Positions 51,257 through 59,991 of a stretch of DNA of 64,000 bases are shown piece after piece. The stretch comes from Salmonella enterica subsp. enterica serovar Typhimurium str. LT2 (GTDB lineage: Bacteria; Pseudomonadota; Gammaproteobacteria; Enterobacterales; Enterobacteriaceae), in the NCBI RefSeq assembly GCF_000006945.2, contig NC_003197.2, positions 620,001 to 684,000 on the forward strand, given 5' to 3'. Numbering within the stretch: position 1 is the first letter of the stretch; the number at the start of each line of letters is the position of its first letter. A model generated the notes under the pieces. The model ran no database searches, was not told the DNA's origin, and was given only the letters and a program-made list of their open reading frames with translations. The position numbers and the translations under genes were made by a program.

Positions 51257-52822
51257 ATGCTCGACACAAATATGAAAACCCAGCTCAGGGCTTACCTTGA
51301 GAAACTGACCAAACCTGTTGAGCTGATTGCCACGCTGGATGACAGCGCTAAATCGGCGGAAATCAAGGAACTGCTGGCTGAAATCGCCGAGCTGTCCGAC
51401 AAAGTCACGTTTAAAGAAGACAATACTCTGCCGGTGCGCAAGCCGTCTTTCCTGATTACGAATCCAGGTTCTCAGCAAGGGCCGCGCTTTGCCGGTTCTC
51501 CGCTGGGCCACGAATTTACCTCGCTGGTTTTGGCGCTGCTGTGGACCGGCGGTCATCCGTCAAAAGAAGCGCAGTCGCTGCTGGAGCAGATTCGCGATAT
51601 TGACGGCGATTTTGAATTCGAAACTTATTATTCACTCTCCTGCCATAACTGCCCGGACGTAGTGCAGGCGCTGAACCTGATGGCGGTGCTGAACCCGCGT
51701 ATTAAACATACGGCAATTGATGGCGGCACCTTCCAGAACGAAATCACCGAACGTAACGTGATGGGCGTTCCGGCGGTATTTGTTAACGGTAAAGAGTTCG
51801 GCCAGGGACGTATGACTCTGACCGAGATTGTCGCTAAAGTGGATACTGGCGCAGAAAAACGCGCGGCGGAAGCGCTGAACAAACGCGATGCGTATGACGT
51901 ACTGATTGTCGGCTCCGGCCCGGCGGGCGCGGCGGCGGCGGTCTACTCGGCGCGCAAAGGCATCCGTACCGGTCTGATGGGCGAGCGCTTCGGCGGTCAG
52001 GTGCTGGATACCGTGGATATCGAAAACTATATCTCGGTGCCGAAAACCGAAGGCCAGAAACTGGCGGGCGCGCTGAAAGCGCATGTCAGCGATTACGACG
52101 TTGACGTTATCGACAGCCAGAGCGCAAGTAAACTGGTTCCGGCCGCAACAGAAGGCGGCTTGCATCAGATTGAAACGGCGTCCGGCGCAGTATTGAAAGC
52201 GCGTAGTATCATCATCGCCACCGGCGCGAAATGGCGCAATATGAATGTGCCGGGCGAGGATCAGTATCGCACCAAAGGCGTCACCTATTGTCCGCACTGC
52301 GACGGTCCGTTATTTAAAGGGAAGCGTGTGGCGGTCATCGGCGGCGGCAACTCTGGCGTTGAAGCGGCTATCGATCTGGCAGGTATTGTAGAACATGTTA
52401 CGTTGCTGGAGTTCGCGCCGGAGATGAAGGCGGATCAGGTGCTACAGGACAAAGTGCGTAGTCTGAAAAATGTCGATATCATTTTGAATGCGCAAACGAC
52501 AGAAGTGAAGGGCGACGGTTCGAAAGTGGTGGGACTGGAGTATCGTGACCGTGTCAGCGGCGATATTCATAGCGTCGCGCTGGCAGGGATTTTTGTGCAG
52601 ATTGGTCTGTTGCCGAATACCCACTGGCTGGAAGGCGCGCTTGAGCGTAACCGCATGGGCGAGATCATTATTGACGCCAAATGTGAAACCAGCGTTAAGG
52701 GCGTCTTCGCCGCAGGCGATTGCACCACCGTTCCTTACAAACAGATTATCATCGCCACGGGCGAAGGGGCGAAAGCCTCGTTGAGCGCCTTTGATTATCT
52801 GATTCGCACCAAAATCGCATAA
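51257..52822 (+). CDS. ahpF: AhpF, alkyl hydroperoxide reductase flavoprotein
   Basis: A 521-residue FAD/NADH disulfide reductase. Residues 1-200 form the tandem thioredoxin-fold N-terminal domain with CHNC (Cys129, Cys132). A thioredoxin-reductase-like part follows with FAD motif [10 protein letters not shown] and the active site CPHC (in VTYCPHCDG). It passes electrons from NADH to AhpC. ATG 51257 follows AGGGAAG; the open frame begins at 51140 inside the repeat. The start gives the usual 521 residues. Confidence 0.97.
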
Positions 52823-52844
52823 AAAGAAGTAAGCACACCTGCAA

Positions 52845-52896
52845 GGCCAGTTAACTGGCCATCGTAAATGGCCCGATAGTGTAAGCTATTCGGGCC
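52845..52896. repeat. two palindromes downstream of ahpF
   Basis: GGCCAGTTAACTGGCC (52845-52860) is a perfect 16-bp palindrome. GGCCCGA...TCGGGCC (52870-52896) forms a second stem with a TAG/CTA inner pair. They lie 22 bp after the ahpF stop. No T tract follows, so an RNA-stabilising or DNA-binding role is possible. Confidence 0.6.
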
Positions 52897-52957
52897 TGCG
52901 GTGTTTATGCCTGGGGAACGCACCGGGTAAAACACCTTCTTCATTATCAATACTCTG

Positions 52958-52987
52958 AAACCGTCTGTTAATAACAGACGGTTTTTT
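52958..52987 (+). terminator. intrinsic terminator downstream of ahpCF
   Basis: AAACCGTCTGTT, a 3-nt loop and AACAGACGGTTT form a 12-bp perfect stem ending in a T run (52982-52987). It is 136 bp after ahpF. It may end the ahpCF message or, if a promoter lies in 52823-52950, a small RNA. Confidence 0.85.
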
Positions 52988-53153
52988 ATTTCAACGGTAT
53001 TCTGTTTTTAAACTTTGAAACAATAAAAAAGCCTTCTACGGATTTAACTGGAATTTTTCTGTTTTTTTATCAAAGAAAGATTAAGCGCTTCCGTTAACAT
53101 GCCCATTCTTTTTTCTTGATTTATATTGCATTTGTATGTGAGGTTATTTATTC
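52988..53153. promoter_or_regulatory. AT-rich promoter region of the TorD/Dms-like operon
   Basis: This region is AT-rich. TTGATTTATATTGCA at 53116-53130 has a perfect FNR left half (TTGAT-N4) with a poor right half (ATTGC for ATCAA). A second ATCAA lies at 53071. Anaerobic control is expected for the operon, but the evidence here is weak. Confidence 0.35.
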
Positions 53154-53714
53154 ATGGATTCAATCTATGAATCACTGACGGAATTAGAAAAAACAGGGCT
53201 TACATTGCGTGATTTTTTTAATTCTCATGATAGTCGTTCACTGAAATCTGCCTACGTGAGATTAAATCCCACTGCTGCGGTAAACCTTACCGATCGGGCG
53301 TGGCTGGAGGCGGAGTATGACTTTAATGCGCTATTCGTCGGTCCTGGCAAGCTGCTGGCTGCGCCTTTCGCTTCAGTGTATCTGGAAGATGATGCGCTGG
53401 TGATGGGAAAGGCGACGCTGGAGATACGGGATTTTATGGCAGCGTTGGGATTATCGGTTAATCAGGAGAGCAATATCCCTGACGATCATATTTCCTGCGT
53501 GCTGGAATTGACCACACTATTACTGGCTAATACCCGGCAAACGTCACCATACCGCTCTACTCTCACTCAATATATCAATAACTATTTAACAAAGTGGGTG
53601 CCATTATATATCGAAAAAATAAAAACTCATGCACAAACGACCACGTTATATACGGTGGCGGACATCTTATTTTATTGGCTTGCTGAATTAAAACGAGAAT
53701 ATCAATATGAGTAA
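53154..53714 (+). CDS. TorD/DmsD-family chaperone for the adjacent molybdoenzyme
   Basis: A 186-residue all-helical protein of the TorD/DmsD (redox enzyme maturation) family. Recognisable are DRAWLEAEYDFNALFVGPGKLLAAPFASVY, near the N-terminal third, which is the conserved YNRLFVGPG-like block, and PDDHISCVLELTTLL, the conserved (D/E)PxDHI-xxEL motif. Such proteins bind the Tat signal of their partner until cofactor is inserted. It overlaps the next gene by 8 bp, so its client is the enzyme encoded there. Confidence 0.85.
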   Translation: MDSIYESLTELEKTGLTLRDFFNSHDSRSLKSAYVRLNPTAAVNLTDRAWLEAEYDFNALFVGPGKLLAAPFASVYLEDDALVMGKATLEIRDFMAALGLSVNQESNIPDDHISCVLELTTLLLANTRQTSPYRSTLTQYINNYLTKWVPLYIEKIKTHAQTTTLYTVADILFYWLAELKREYQYE

Positions 53715-55986
53715 TGAGACGGGACATCTGAACAGACGTTCTTTTTTAAAGGGGATAGTGGCACTGGGCGCCGTTGCGGCTTTACCCGGAGGATTACTGA
53801 CCTCCCGATGCGCGCTTGCGCAGCCGCCTGTTCCCTTTAACCCTAAAACGTACAAAATTTATCGTAACGCGTGTCCGCGTAACTGCTATGACACCTGTAG
53901 CCTCAAGACATGGGTAAAGGACGGGGTCATTACTTTCGTGGAAGGTGCGCCGGAATCAACATTTACTCACGGTACCCCTTGCGTCAAAGGGTTAAGCTAT
54001 CCGCGCCGGGTTTATAGCCCCGATCGTATTAAATATCCCATGACGCAGGACGTTCGCGGTAGCGGCAACTGGCGTCGCATCTCATGGGAAGAGGCGATGC
54101 AGCGCATTGCCGCCAAAATGCTGGAGATTAAGAAAAAAGACGGTTCTATGCTCGGTCTGGCGCTGACCAAATATTCCGGTAAGTTTGGCGTGCTGAACTA
54201 TGCCGTTGAAGGGATGATGTCCTCGCTTGGCTATACCACCCGTTTTGCCGGTACGCCGTGCTGGCCTGCCGGTATCGACGCGCAAAACTACGACATGGGC
54301 GACATGTGGTGTAACGACCCGGAAGATATGGTGAAAGCGAAATACATCATTATCTGGGGCGCCAACCCGGCCTGGTGCTCAATGCACAGCATGAAGTACA
54401 TCTATCAGGCGCGCGAGAAAGGGGCGAAGGTCGTGGTTATCGACCCGCTGCTGTCGCAGACTGCTGCCAAAGCCGATCTCTACCTGCGCGTACGGCCTGG
54501 CTCAGACGGTGCGCTGGCGCTGGGAATGGCGCGTCATCTGGTGGATAAAGGCCTGGTGGATCAGGATTTTGTTAACAACGATGCTCACGGCTATCCGGAA
54601 TTTGAAGCCTATCTGCGTAACCATGTAACCGTGGAGTGGGCGGCAGAAATCTGCGGCCTGTCTGCGGATGTCATTCGCCAGCTGGCGGAAGAGTTTACGG
54701 CGGTTAAGCCGGCCACGGTCTGGATTGGTTACGGGATGCAGCGTCATGTCAACGGCGGCGCCAACGTTCGCGCTATCGATGCCTTTGTCGCTATGTCCGG
54801 CAACATCGGTGTCGAAGGCGGCGGCGCGCGTTATGGCCATCTGCATACCTGGGGCTTTAACTATAACGCCATGCTGCAGAAGCCGCCGGTGGGCGCTATT
54901 GGCATACCGGGAGCGGCGGGCACCACCAGTGAATTCGGGGCTGCCGCTGGCAGCGACGCCGTGCAGTACTCCGATCGCTCTCTGAATATCAACCAGACGG
55001 CGCAGGGGATTCTGGAGGCCAACGATCCGCCGGTTCGTATGCTGTGGGTCGCCTGTAAAAACCCGTTTGCCCAGGATTTCGATCGCAGCAAGATGAAAAA
55101 AGCGTTTGAAAAACTGGAAATGGTGGTCTGCGCCGATCAGTTCTTCAACGAAACGGTGCAACACGCTGATATCGTGCTGCCCGTTACCACCGCGTTTGAA
55201 GAGTGGAACGTGGATGCTTCTTACTGGCACTACTGGCTTTCCATTAATCAGCCGGCGATTAAGCCGATGTATGAAGCAAAATGCGACCTTGAAATCGCTA
55301 CCATGCTGTCGCGCACCATTAATAAGATGGCGCCGGGTTCCTGTACCTTCCCGCAAGAGTTCGATCACAAGCGTTGGCTGGATCAGGAGTTCAACGACGG
55401 TATGGCGAAAATGTTCGGCATCTCTTCCTGGGACGATCTGCTGGACGGGCCGAAAAAAGCGATTCTGCCAAGTTCAGCCGCCTGGTACGATCGCAAGTTC
55501 AAAACGCCGTCAGGCAAGTATGAATTTAAATCTGAACTGGCGGAGAAAAACGGCCACACCGCGCTGCCGGAATACAAACCGGAAGCCGAGAGCAAACTGC
55601 CGTTCCATCTGTTTACGCCGCACGTGCAGTTTGGCCTGCACTCGCAGTTTATCAACCTGGACTGGATGCAGGTGTTCTACCCGGAACCGTTCGTTTATAT
55701 CCATCCTTCTTCCGCGAAGAAAAAGGGCATCAGCGAGAACGATCTGGTCAAAGTTTTCAATGGCACCGGTGAAGTTGAGCTGCGGGCAAAAGTCACCACC
55801 AACGTGCCGGAAGATTTTCTGGTGATGTATGAAGCGTGGTTCCCGAAACGGCAGTACAACGTGCAAAACGTCGTGGCCGATACGCCTGCTGATATGGGGC
55901 TGATGAAAACTGGCGCGCCGGGCGCCGCTATCCACAGTCAGTTTGCTGACGTTGTATTGATCGGTAAAGGGGAATCCGTAGCATGA
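53707..55986 (+). CDS. Tat-exported molybdopterin oxidoreductase, DmsA-like, substrate unknown
   Basis: A 759-residue catalytic subunit of the DMSO reductase superfamily. It has a Tat signal (NRRSFLKG at 9-16), a [4Fe-4S] motif Cys56-x3-Cys60-x3-Cys64-x27-Cys92, and the Mo-bis-MGD domains. A cysteine at 185 (GTPCWPAG) is where some relatives place the metal ligand; that assignment is inference. The C-terminal domain (VQNVVADTPADMG) has the usual cofactor-closing fold. It acts in the periplasm with the two downstream subunits. The electron acceptor is not known. Overlaps the iron-sulfur gene by 4 bp (ATGA). Confidence 0.88.
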   Translation: MSNETGHLNRRSFLKGIVALGAVAALPGGLLTSRCALAQPPVPFNPKTYKIYRNACPRNCYDTCSLKTWVKDGVITFVEGAPESTFTHGTPCVKGLSYPRRVYSPDRIKYPMTQDVRGSGNWRRISWEEAMQRIAAKMLEIKKKDGSMLGLALTKYSGKFGVLNYAVEGMMSSLGYTTRFAGTPCWPAGIDAQNYDMGDMWCNDPEDMVKAKYIIIWGANPAWCSMHSMKYIYQAREKGAKVVVIDPLLSQTAAKADLYLRVRPGSDGALALGMARHLVDKGLVDQDFVNNDAHGYPEFEAYLRNHVTVEWAAEICGLSADVIRQLAEEFTAVKPATVWIGYGMQRHVNGGANVRAIDAFVAMSGNIGVEGGGARYGHLHTWGFNYNAMLQKPPVGAIGIPGAAGTTSEFGAAAGSDAVQYSDRSLNINQTAQGILEANDPPVRMLWVACKNPFAQDFDRSKMKKAFEKLEMVVCADQFFNETVQHADIVLPVTTAFEEWNVDASYWHYWLSINQPAIKPMYEAKCDLEIATMLSRTINKMAPGSCTFPQEFDHKRWLDQEFNDGMAKMFGISSWDDLLDGPKKAILPSSAAWYDRKFKTPSGKYEFKSELAEKNGHTALPEYKPEAESKLPFHLFTPHVQFGLHSQFINLDWMQVFYPEPFVYIHPSSAKKKGISENDLVKVFNGTGEVELRAKVTTNVPEDFLVMYEAWFPKRQYNVQNVVADTPADMGLMKTGAPGAAIHSQFADVVLIGKGESVA

Positions 55987-56540
55987 GACGTGCGTTTTTA
56001 GTGAATAGCGATAAGTGCATCGGCTGCCGCGGCTGTGCTATGGCGTGTAAAAGCTTTAACCAACTGGAGCCGGATCGCTTCTGGCGCTACGTTTATCCGT
56101 TGGATAAAGACATCTATCCACATGAAGAGCGGGCGTTTTACTCGCTGGCCTGTAACCACTGCGAACATCCGGCCTGCGTCGCCGCCTGTCCGGTCGAAGC
56201 CTATACCAAACGTGAAGATGGCGTGGTGGTGCATAACCCTGAGCGCTGCATCGGCTGTAAAAACTGTATTCGTAACTGTCCTTATGGCGCGCCGCGTTTT
56301 AATGAAGAGACGCGTAAAGCGGAAAAATGCAGTATGTGCTACGAGCGTCTTGATATCGGTATGAATCCGGCGTGCGTAAACGCCTGTCCGGTGGGCGCCT
56401 TGTCGATTATCGATTTGGATGCCGATCCTGTGCCCGATAATGCGGTGCAGTATCCGCCAGGGTTCCCGCATATGCCACAGCTTAATCCAGGAACGCGCTT
56501 TATTCTGGCGCGCCAGCCTAAGCAGCCGGAGGACAAGTAA
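55983..56540 (+). CDS. DmsB-like iron-sulfur subunit
   Basis: A 185-residue ferredoxin-type electron-transfer subunit with four cysteine groups for [4Fe-4S] clusters: CIGCRGCAMAC, CNHCEHPACVAACP, CIGCKNCIRNCP and CSMCYERLDIGMNPACVNACP. It carries electrons from the membrane subunit to the molybdoenzyme. It overlaps both neighbours by an ATGA or a single-base stop/start (TAATG), so it is strictly coupled with both. Typical for the DmsB family. Confidence 0.92.
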   Translation: MRRAFLVNSDKCIGCRGCAMACKSFNQLEPDRFWRYVYPLDKDIYPHEERAFYSLACNHCEHPACVAACPVEAYTKREDGVVVHNPERCIGCKNCIRNCPYGAPRFNEETRKAEKCSMCYERLDIGMNPACVNACPVGALSIIDLDADPVPDNAVQYPPGFPHMPQLNPGTRFILARQPKQPEDK

Positions 56541-57307
56541 TGGAAAAATATGAACTGCCGCTGGTGTTTTTTACGGTATTAAGCCAGATGTCTGTCGGGA
56601 TGGCTTTGGTACTGACATGGCGTACGCTGCGTGGTGAAGTGGAAGGCCAGCGTTTCTATTGGTTGGCCACCGGGCTGGTGCTGGCATTGGCGTCTATTGC
56701 CGCGATTCTGCATCTGGCGCATCCCGATCGCGCTTATGATGCGCTGATTAACCTGCGACATGCCTGGTTAAGTCGGGAAATCCTGGGCGCCACGTTGTTT
56801 GGCGCAGCGGTCGGCGTAACGTTCCTGGCAAAGGGACATAAAGCGATGGCTCTTATCGCCTCCGTGTTCGGCGTGTTACTGGTGGCGGTGCAGGGGATGA
56901 CCTACGCCGCGCCAGCGATGGTGGCTATCGCTAATGGATTTACCATGCTGTTATTTTTTATTACGGTATGGGTCATGGGTTGCGCGGCGATTCCGCTGTT
57001 AAAACTCAGGCCTGCCGTTCCTGCGTTACGCCAGGGGATTGTGGTGTGTATCGCGGTACTTATCGCGGCGCCGCTGGTGTGGTTAAGCGGGGGAACGGTA
57101 ATGCAGATGACGGCGCGTTCATGGCTGGCTTCACCGTTTTATCTGGCAAGCCTGGTCTGCCTTGCGCTCGCTTTTGTCGCCAGCCGTCACGGTGATTCGC
57201 GCCCGAAACGCCTGTTCGTCTTGTTATTCGTCGGCGTATTTCTGAGTCGGCTGGTCTTTTTTGGCGACACGGTGAGTACTATTGTGAATATCGGGCATTT
57301 GTACTAA
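56540..57307 (+). CDS. DmsC-like membrane anchor and quinol oxidase subunit
   Basis: A 255-residue polytopic inner-membrane protein with about eight hydrophobic segments. It resembles DmsC/YnfH, which anchor DMSO reductases and oxidise menaquinol. The N-terminus YELPLVFFTVLSQMSVGM and LHLAHPDRAYDALINLRHAWLSREI are typical of the family. It overlaps the iron-sulfur gene by one base (TAATG). Last gene of the operon. Confidence 0.9.
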   Translation: MEKYELPLVFFTVLSQMSVGMALVLTWRTLRGEVEGQRFYWLATGLVLALASIAAILHLAHPDRAYDALINLRHAWLSREILGATLFGAAVGVTFLAKGHKAMALIASVFGVLLVAVQGMTYAAPAMVAIANGFTMLLFFITVWVMGCAAIPLLKLRPAVPALRQGIVVCIAVLIAAPLVWLSGGTVMQMTARSWLASPFYLASLVCLALAFVASRHGDSRPKRLFVLLFVGVFLSRLVFFGDTVSTIVNIGHLY

Positions 57308-57318
57308 CGATGATGCAG

Positions 57319-57351
57319 TAAAAAGCCCTGCCAGGCGTGACCTGGCAGGGC
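57319..57351 (-). terminator. terminator of uspG
   Basis: GCCCTGCCAGG, a 5-nt loop (CGTGA) and CCTGGCAGGGC form a perfect 11-bp stem. On the minus strand it is followed by T residues (plus-strand A run at 57320-57324). It lies 24 bp after the uspG stop and between the convergent DmsC-like gene and uspG. Confidence 0.85.
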
Positions 57352-57374
57352 GTGTAAGTTTTTAGCCACCAGAG

Positions 57375-57803
57375 TTAACGCACAACCAATACGGGCAGCG
57401 TCGCATGGCGCACCACGCTTGAGGCGTTAGACCCCAACAGGTGTGTCGTGATGGACGGATTACGCGAACCGATTACCACGACATCCGCATCCAGTTCTTC
57501 GCCCATCTCATTGACGACATCGCGCACGCTACCAAAGCGAACATGCGTTTTAATTCGTGAAGGATCGATACTGAAGTGTCCCACCATCGTTTGCAGACGC
57601 GTTTCCGCCTCATGCTGTAAATGTTCTTCAAAGCGACGCACGTCGGCGGCAAAGCGGTGCAGACTCATGCTCGCGGACCCAGGCAGTACATGCAACAGAT
57701 GAATGACGCCATCCTGTTGCGCCAGAAACTCAGCGTGGCGAATGGCTTTATCGCTAAGTTCCATTTCAAAAACATCAACCGGCATAATGATTGTCTTATA
57801 CAT
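57375..57803 (-). CDS. uspG: UspG (YbdQ), universal stress protein
   Basis: A 142-residue UspA-family protein. Family motifs are the N-terminal MYKTIIMPVDV, LLHVLPGS, and the ATP-binding loop VVIGSRNPSITTHLLGSNASSVV. It is induced by stress and is adenylylated or phosphorylated in E. coli. Monocistronic, preceded by an AGGGAGT-type site. The gene is closely related to E. coli uspG. Confidence 0.94.
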   Translation of the reverse strand: MYKTIIMPVDVFEMELSDKAIRHAEFLAQQDGVIHLLHVLPGSASMSLHRFAADVRRFEEHLQHEAETRLQTMVGHFSIDPSRIKTHVRFGSVRDVVNEMGEELDADVVVIGSRNPSITTHLLGSNASSVVRHATLPVLVVR

Positions 57804-58025
57804 ACCCGTTACTCCCTGTTAATCAATACTGAATTTATTCAAGCATATAATAATGTTTCTTTCTGCTATTTGTCTGGCAATTTTAAATATTACGGCAACC
57901 TGATGTTAAAAAAGTTGTGTATTTTCCAGGAAAAATCCTAAAGCCGCCTGTTTTGCCGGCAGTCTCTCCGGGATAGCTACCCTTTTATAGTCGAACGTGA
58001 CATTCACCGTTACCCCGGAGGCTGC

Positions 58026-59264
58026 ATGAAAGCATTGACGTATCACGGTCCACATCACGTAAAGGTTGAAAACGTACCCGATCCCGGCATTGAGCAGCCT
58101 GACGATATCATTTTGCGTGTTACCGCCACCGCGATTTGCGGATCTGATTTGCATCTCTATCGCGGCAAGATCCCACAGGTAAAACATGGTGATATTTTCG
58201 GCCATGAATTTATGGGCGAGGTGGTGGAAACCGGACATGATGTGAAGAATATTCGGAAAGGGGATCGGGTCGTTATCCCGTTTGTCATTGCCTGTGGTGA
58301 CTGTTTTTTCTGTCGGCTACAGCAATATTCAGCGTGTGAAAACACTAACGACGGACACGGCGCGGCGATGAATAAAAAACAGATCCCGCCACCGGCGGCG
58401 CTGTTTGGGTATAGCCATCTGTATGGCGGCGTTCCCGGCGGACAGGCCGAATATGTTCGCGTGCCAAAAGGTAATGTCGGTCCATTTAAGGTGCCGCCGC
58501 TGTTATCTGACGATAAAGCGCTGTTTCTTTCTGATATTTTGCCTACCGCCTGGCAGGCGGCAAAAAATGCCCAGATTCAGCAAGGTTTCAGCGTGGCGGT
58601 TTTTGGCGCAGGGCCGGTAGGATTACTGACTATCGCCTGTGCGCGACTGCTGGGCGCGGAGCAGATCTTCGTCGTTGATCACCACGCCTGGCGCCTGCGT
58701 TTCGCCGAAGAACGTTACGGCGCGATACCGATCAACTTCGATGATGAGAACGATCCGGCGGAAAAAATCATCGAGCAGACGGCAGGACACCGCGGCGTGG
58801 ACGCGGTAATTGATGCCGTAGGCTTTGAAGCGAAAGGCAGCTTGACGGAGACGGTGCTGACGAACCTTAAACTGGAAGGCAGCAGCGGCAAAGCGCTGCG
58901 ACAATGTATCGCGGCGGTCAGACGCGGCGGCGTGGTCAGCGTGCCCGGCGTGTATGCCGGTTTTATTCACGGCTTTTTATTCGGCGACGCCTTTGATAAG
59001 GGGCTAACTTTTAAAATGGGTCAAACCCATGTTCACGCGTGGCTGGGGGAATTATTACCGCTTATTGAAAAAGGGTTGCTGAAGCCGGAGGAGATTGTCA
59101 CGCACTATATGCCGTTTGAAGAGGCGGCGCGCGGCTACGAAATTTTCGAAAAACGCGAAGAAGAGTGCCGGAAGGTTATCCTGGTGCCGGGAGCGACGTC
59201 GGCACAAGCGGCGCAGAAACAGGCGACGGGAGTAGTCAACCCGATGCCAGGCGGCGTTGTCTGA
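58026..59264 (+). CDS. ybdR: YbdR, zinc-dependent alcohol dehydrogenase family protein
   Basis: A 412-residue medium-chain dehydrogenase of the FDH-like type. Catalytic zinc ligands are Cys38 (ICGSDLH) with His60-Glu61; the structural zinc cysteines are at 90, 93, 96 and 104 (ACGDCFFC...C). A Rossmann motif FGAGPVGLLTIACA follows. The substrate is unknown. It is monocistronic, divergent from uspG. Confidence 0.9.
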   Translation: MKALTYHGPHHVKVENVPDPGIEQPDDIILRVTATAICGSDLHLYRGKIPQVKHGDIFGHEFMGEVVETGHDVKNIRKGDRVVIPFVIACGDCFFCRLQQYSACENTNDGHGAAMNKKQIPPPAALFGYSHLYGGVPGGQAEYVRVPKGNVGPFKVPPLLSDDKALFLSDILPTAWQAAKNAQIQQGFSVAVFGAGPVGLLTIACARLLGAEQIFVVDHHAWRLRFAEERYGAIPINFDDENDPAEKIIEQTAGHRGVDAVIDAVGFEAKGSLTETVLTNLKLEGSSGKALRQCIAAVRRGGVVSVPGVYAGFIHGFLFGDAFDKGLTFKMGQTHVHAWLGELLPLIEKGLLKPEEIVTHYMPFEEAARGYEIFEKREEECRKVILVPGATSAQAAQKQATGVVNPMPGGVV

Positions 59265-59293
59265 AGCAGGCAGAAATGAAAGGGCTAACGGAA

Positions 59294-59315
59294 AGAGGAT
59301 GCGCAGGCATCCTCT
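59294..59315. terminator. hairpin between ybdR and rnk
   Basis: AGAGGATGC, GCAG, GCATCCTCT form a perfect 9-bp stem between two convergent genes. No T tract follows on either strand, so termination is uncertain. Confidence 0.45.
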
Positions 59316-59346
59316 GTGTAAACGCATTAACGCTTATGCAGATGAT

Positions 59347-59757
59347 TTAACGCAGGAAGTCGCCCGCGGCTTCAGGCTGATATTCGAGTTCCAGCACTTC
59401 GAGATGGGTGGAGGCGCCGCCCGGCAGTTCCCAGTGAATGGTGTCGCCGACGCGCAGTCCCAGCAACGCCGCGCCGACGGGCGCCATTACCGAAAGCTGG
59501 GTACTGCTGTCCGTCATATTGGCGGGGTACACCAGCGTCCGCACGCGTGTTTCACCATCGCTCAAATTGCGGAATTTAACGCGGCTGTTCATGGTGACGA
59601 CATCGTTCGGCATCTCTTGTGGCGAACACATTTGCGCGCGATCCAGTTCGGCGTTGAGCGCGTCGGCAATCGGCAGATCCGCATACGCAGGCTGTTCCAG
59701 AAGACGATCAATACGTTCGGCGTCAAGGTCGTTAATGATAATAGTGGGTCTGGACAT
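59347..59757 (-). CDS. rnk: Rnk, regulator of nucleoside diphosphate kinase (GreA/B-like, binds RNA polymerase)
   Basis: A 136-residue protein of the GreA/GreB structural family. Its short N-terminal coiled coil (residues 1-45, ERIDRLLEQP) lacks the long finger of Gre factors. The C-terminal FKBP-like domain has RNLSDGETRVRTLVYPAN and MAPVGAALLGLRVGDTIHWELP. In E. coli it restores NTP balance and alginate-related functions in Pseudomonas. It is preceded by rna, with a terminator-like hairpin between. Confidence 0.93.
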   Translation of the reverse strand: MSRPTIIINDLDAERIDRLLEQPAYADLPIADALNAELDRAQMCSPQEMPNDVVTMNSRVKFRNLSDGETRVRTLVYPANMTDSSTQLSVMAPVGAALLGLRVGDTIHWELPGGASTHLEVLELEYQPEAAGDFLR

Positions 59758-59804
59758 TTCTTACTCCATGTCATCGATACTGCGAGTAGTGCAGGTAAAT
59801 GGTC

Positions 59805-59841
59805 CCAAAAGAAAACCCTCACCGTCTGGCGGCGAGGGTTT
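59805..59841 (-). terminator. terminator downstream of rna
   Basis: Minus strand: AAACCCTC (complement of 59834-59841), a GC loop, GAGGGTTT, then TCTTTT. The stem is 8 bp plus two inner GC pairs. It lies 48 bp before the rnk start, so it separates rna from rnk and may overlap the rnk promoter. Confidence 0.7.
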
Positions 59842-59880
59842 AACTCTCATGATGATACTGAGACTTACCCCGTCTTTGAA

Positions 59881-59963
59881 GTGATTTAGTTCACATTCGG
59901 GTAAATCCTCAAACGTCATAGCCCTGAGTGAATTTTAGTCTACATTCGGGCGTGTTCTCAAAT
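59881..59963. repeat. imperfect direct repeat, period 49 bp, between rna and rnk
   Basis: TTTAGTTCACATTCGGG (59885-59901) is repeated as TTTAGTCTACATTCGGG (59934-59950). The similarity continues into CCTCAAACGT / TCTCAAATGT. Two copies are seen, and each begins with GTGA (59881 and 59928). The element is not REP, ERIC or an IS end. Confidence 0.6.
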
Positions 59964-59991
59964 GTGGCTACGGTTTTAAACCTCTGCTTCG

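Noticed and set aside
54502..55368. 288-codon reading frame opposite the molybdoenzyme gene
   Set aside because: Antisense of a conserved coding region; no start signal and biased composition.
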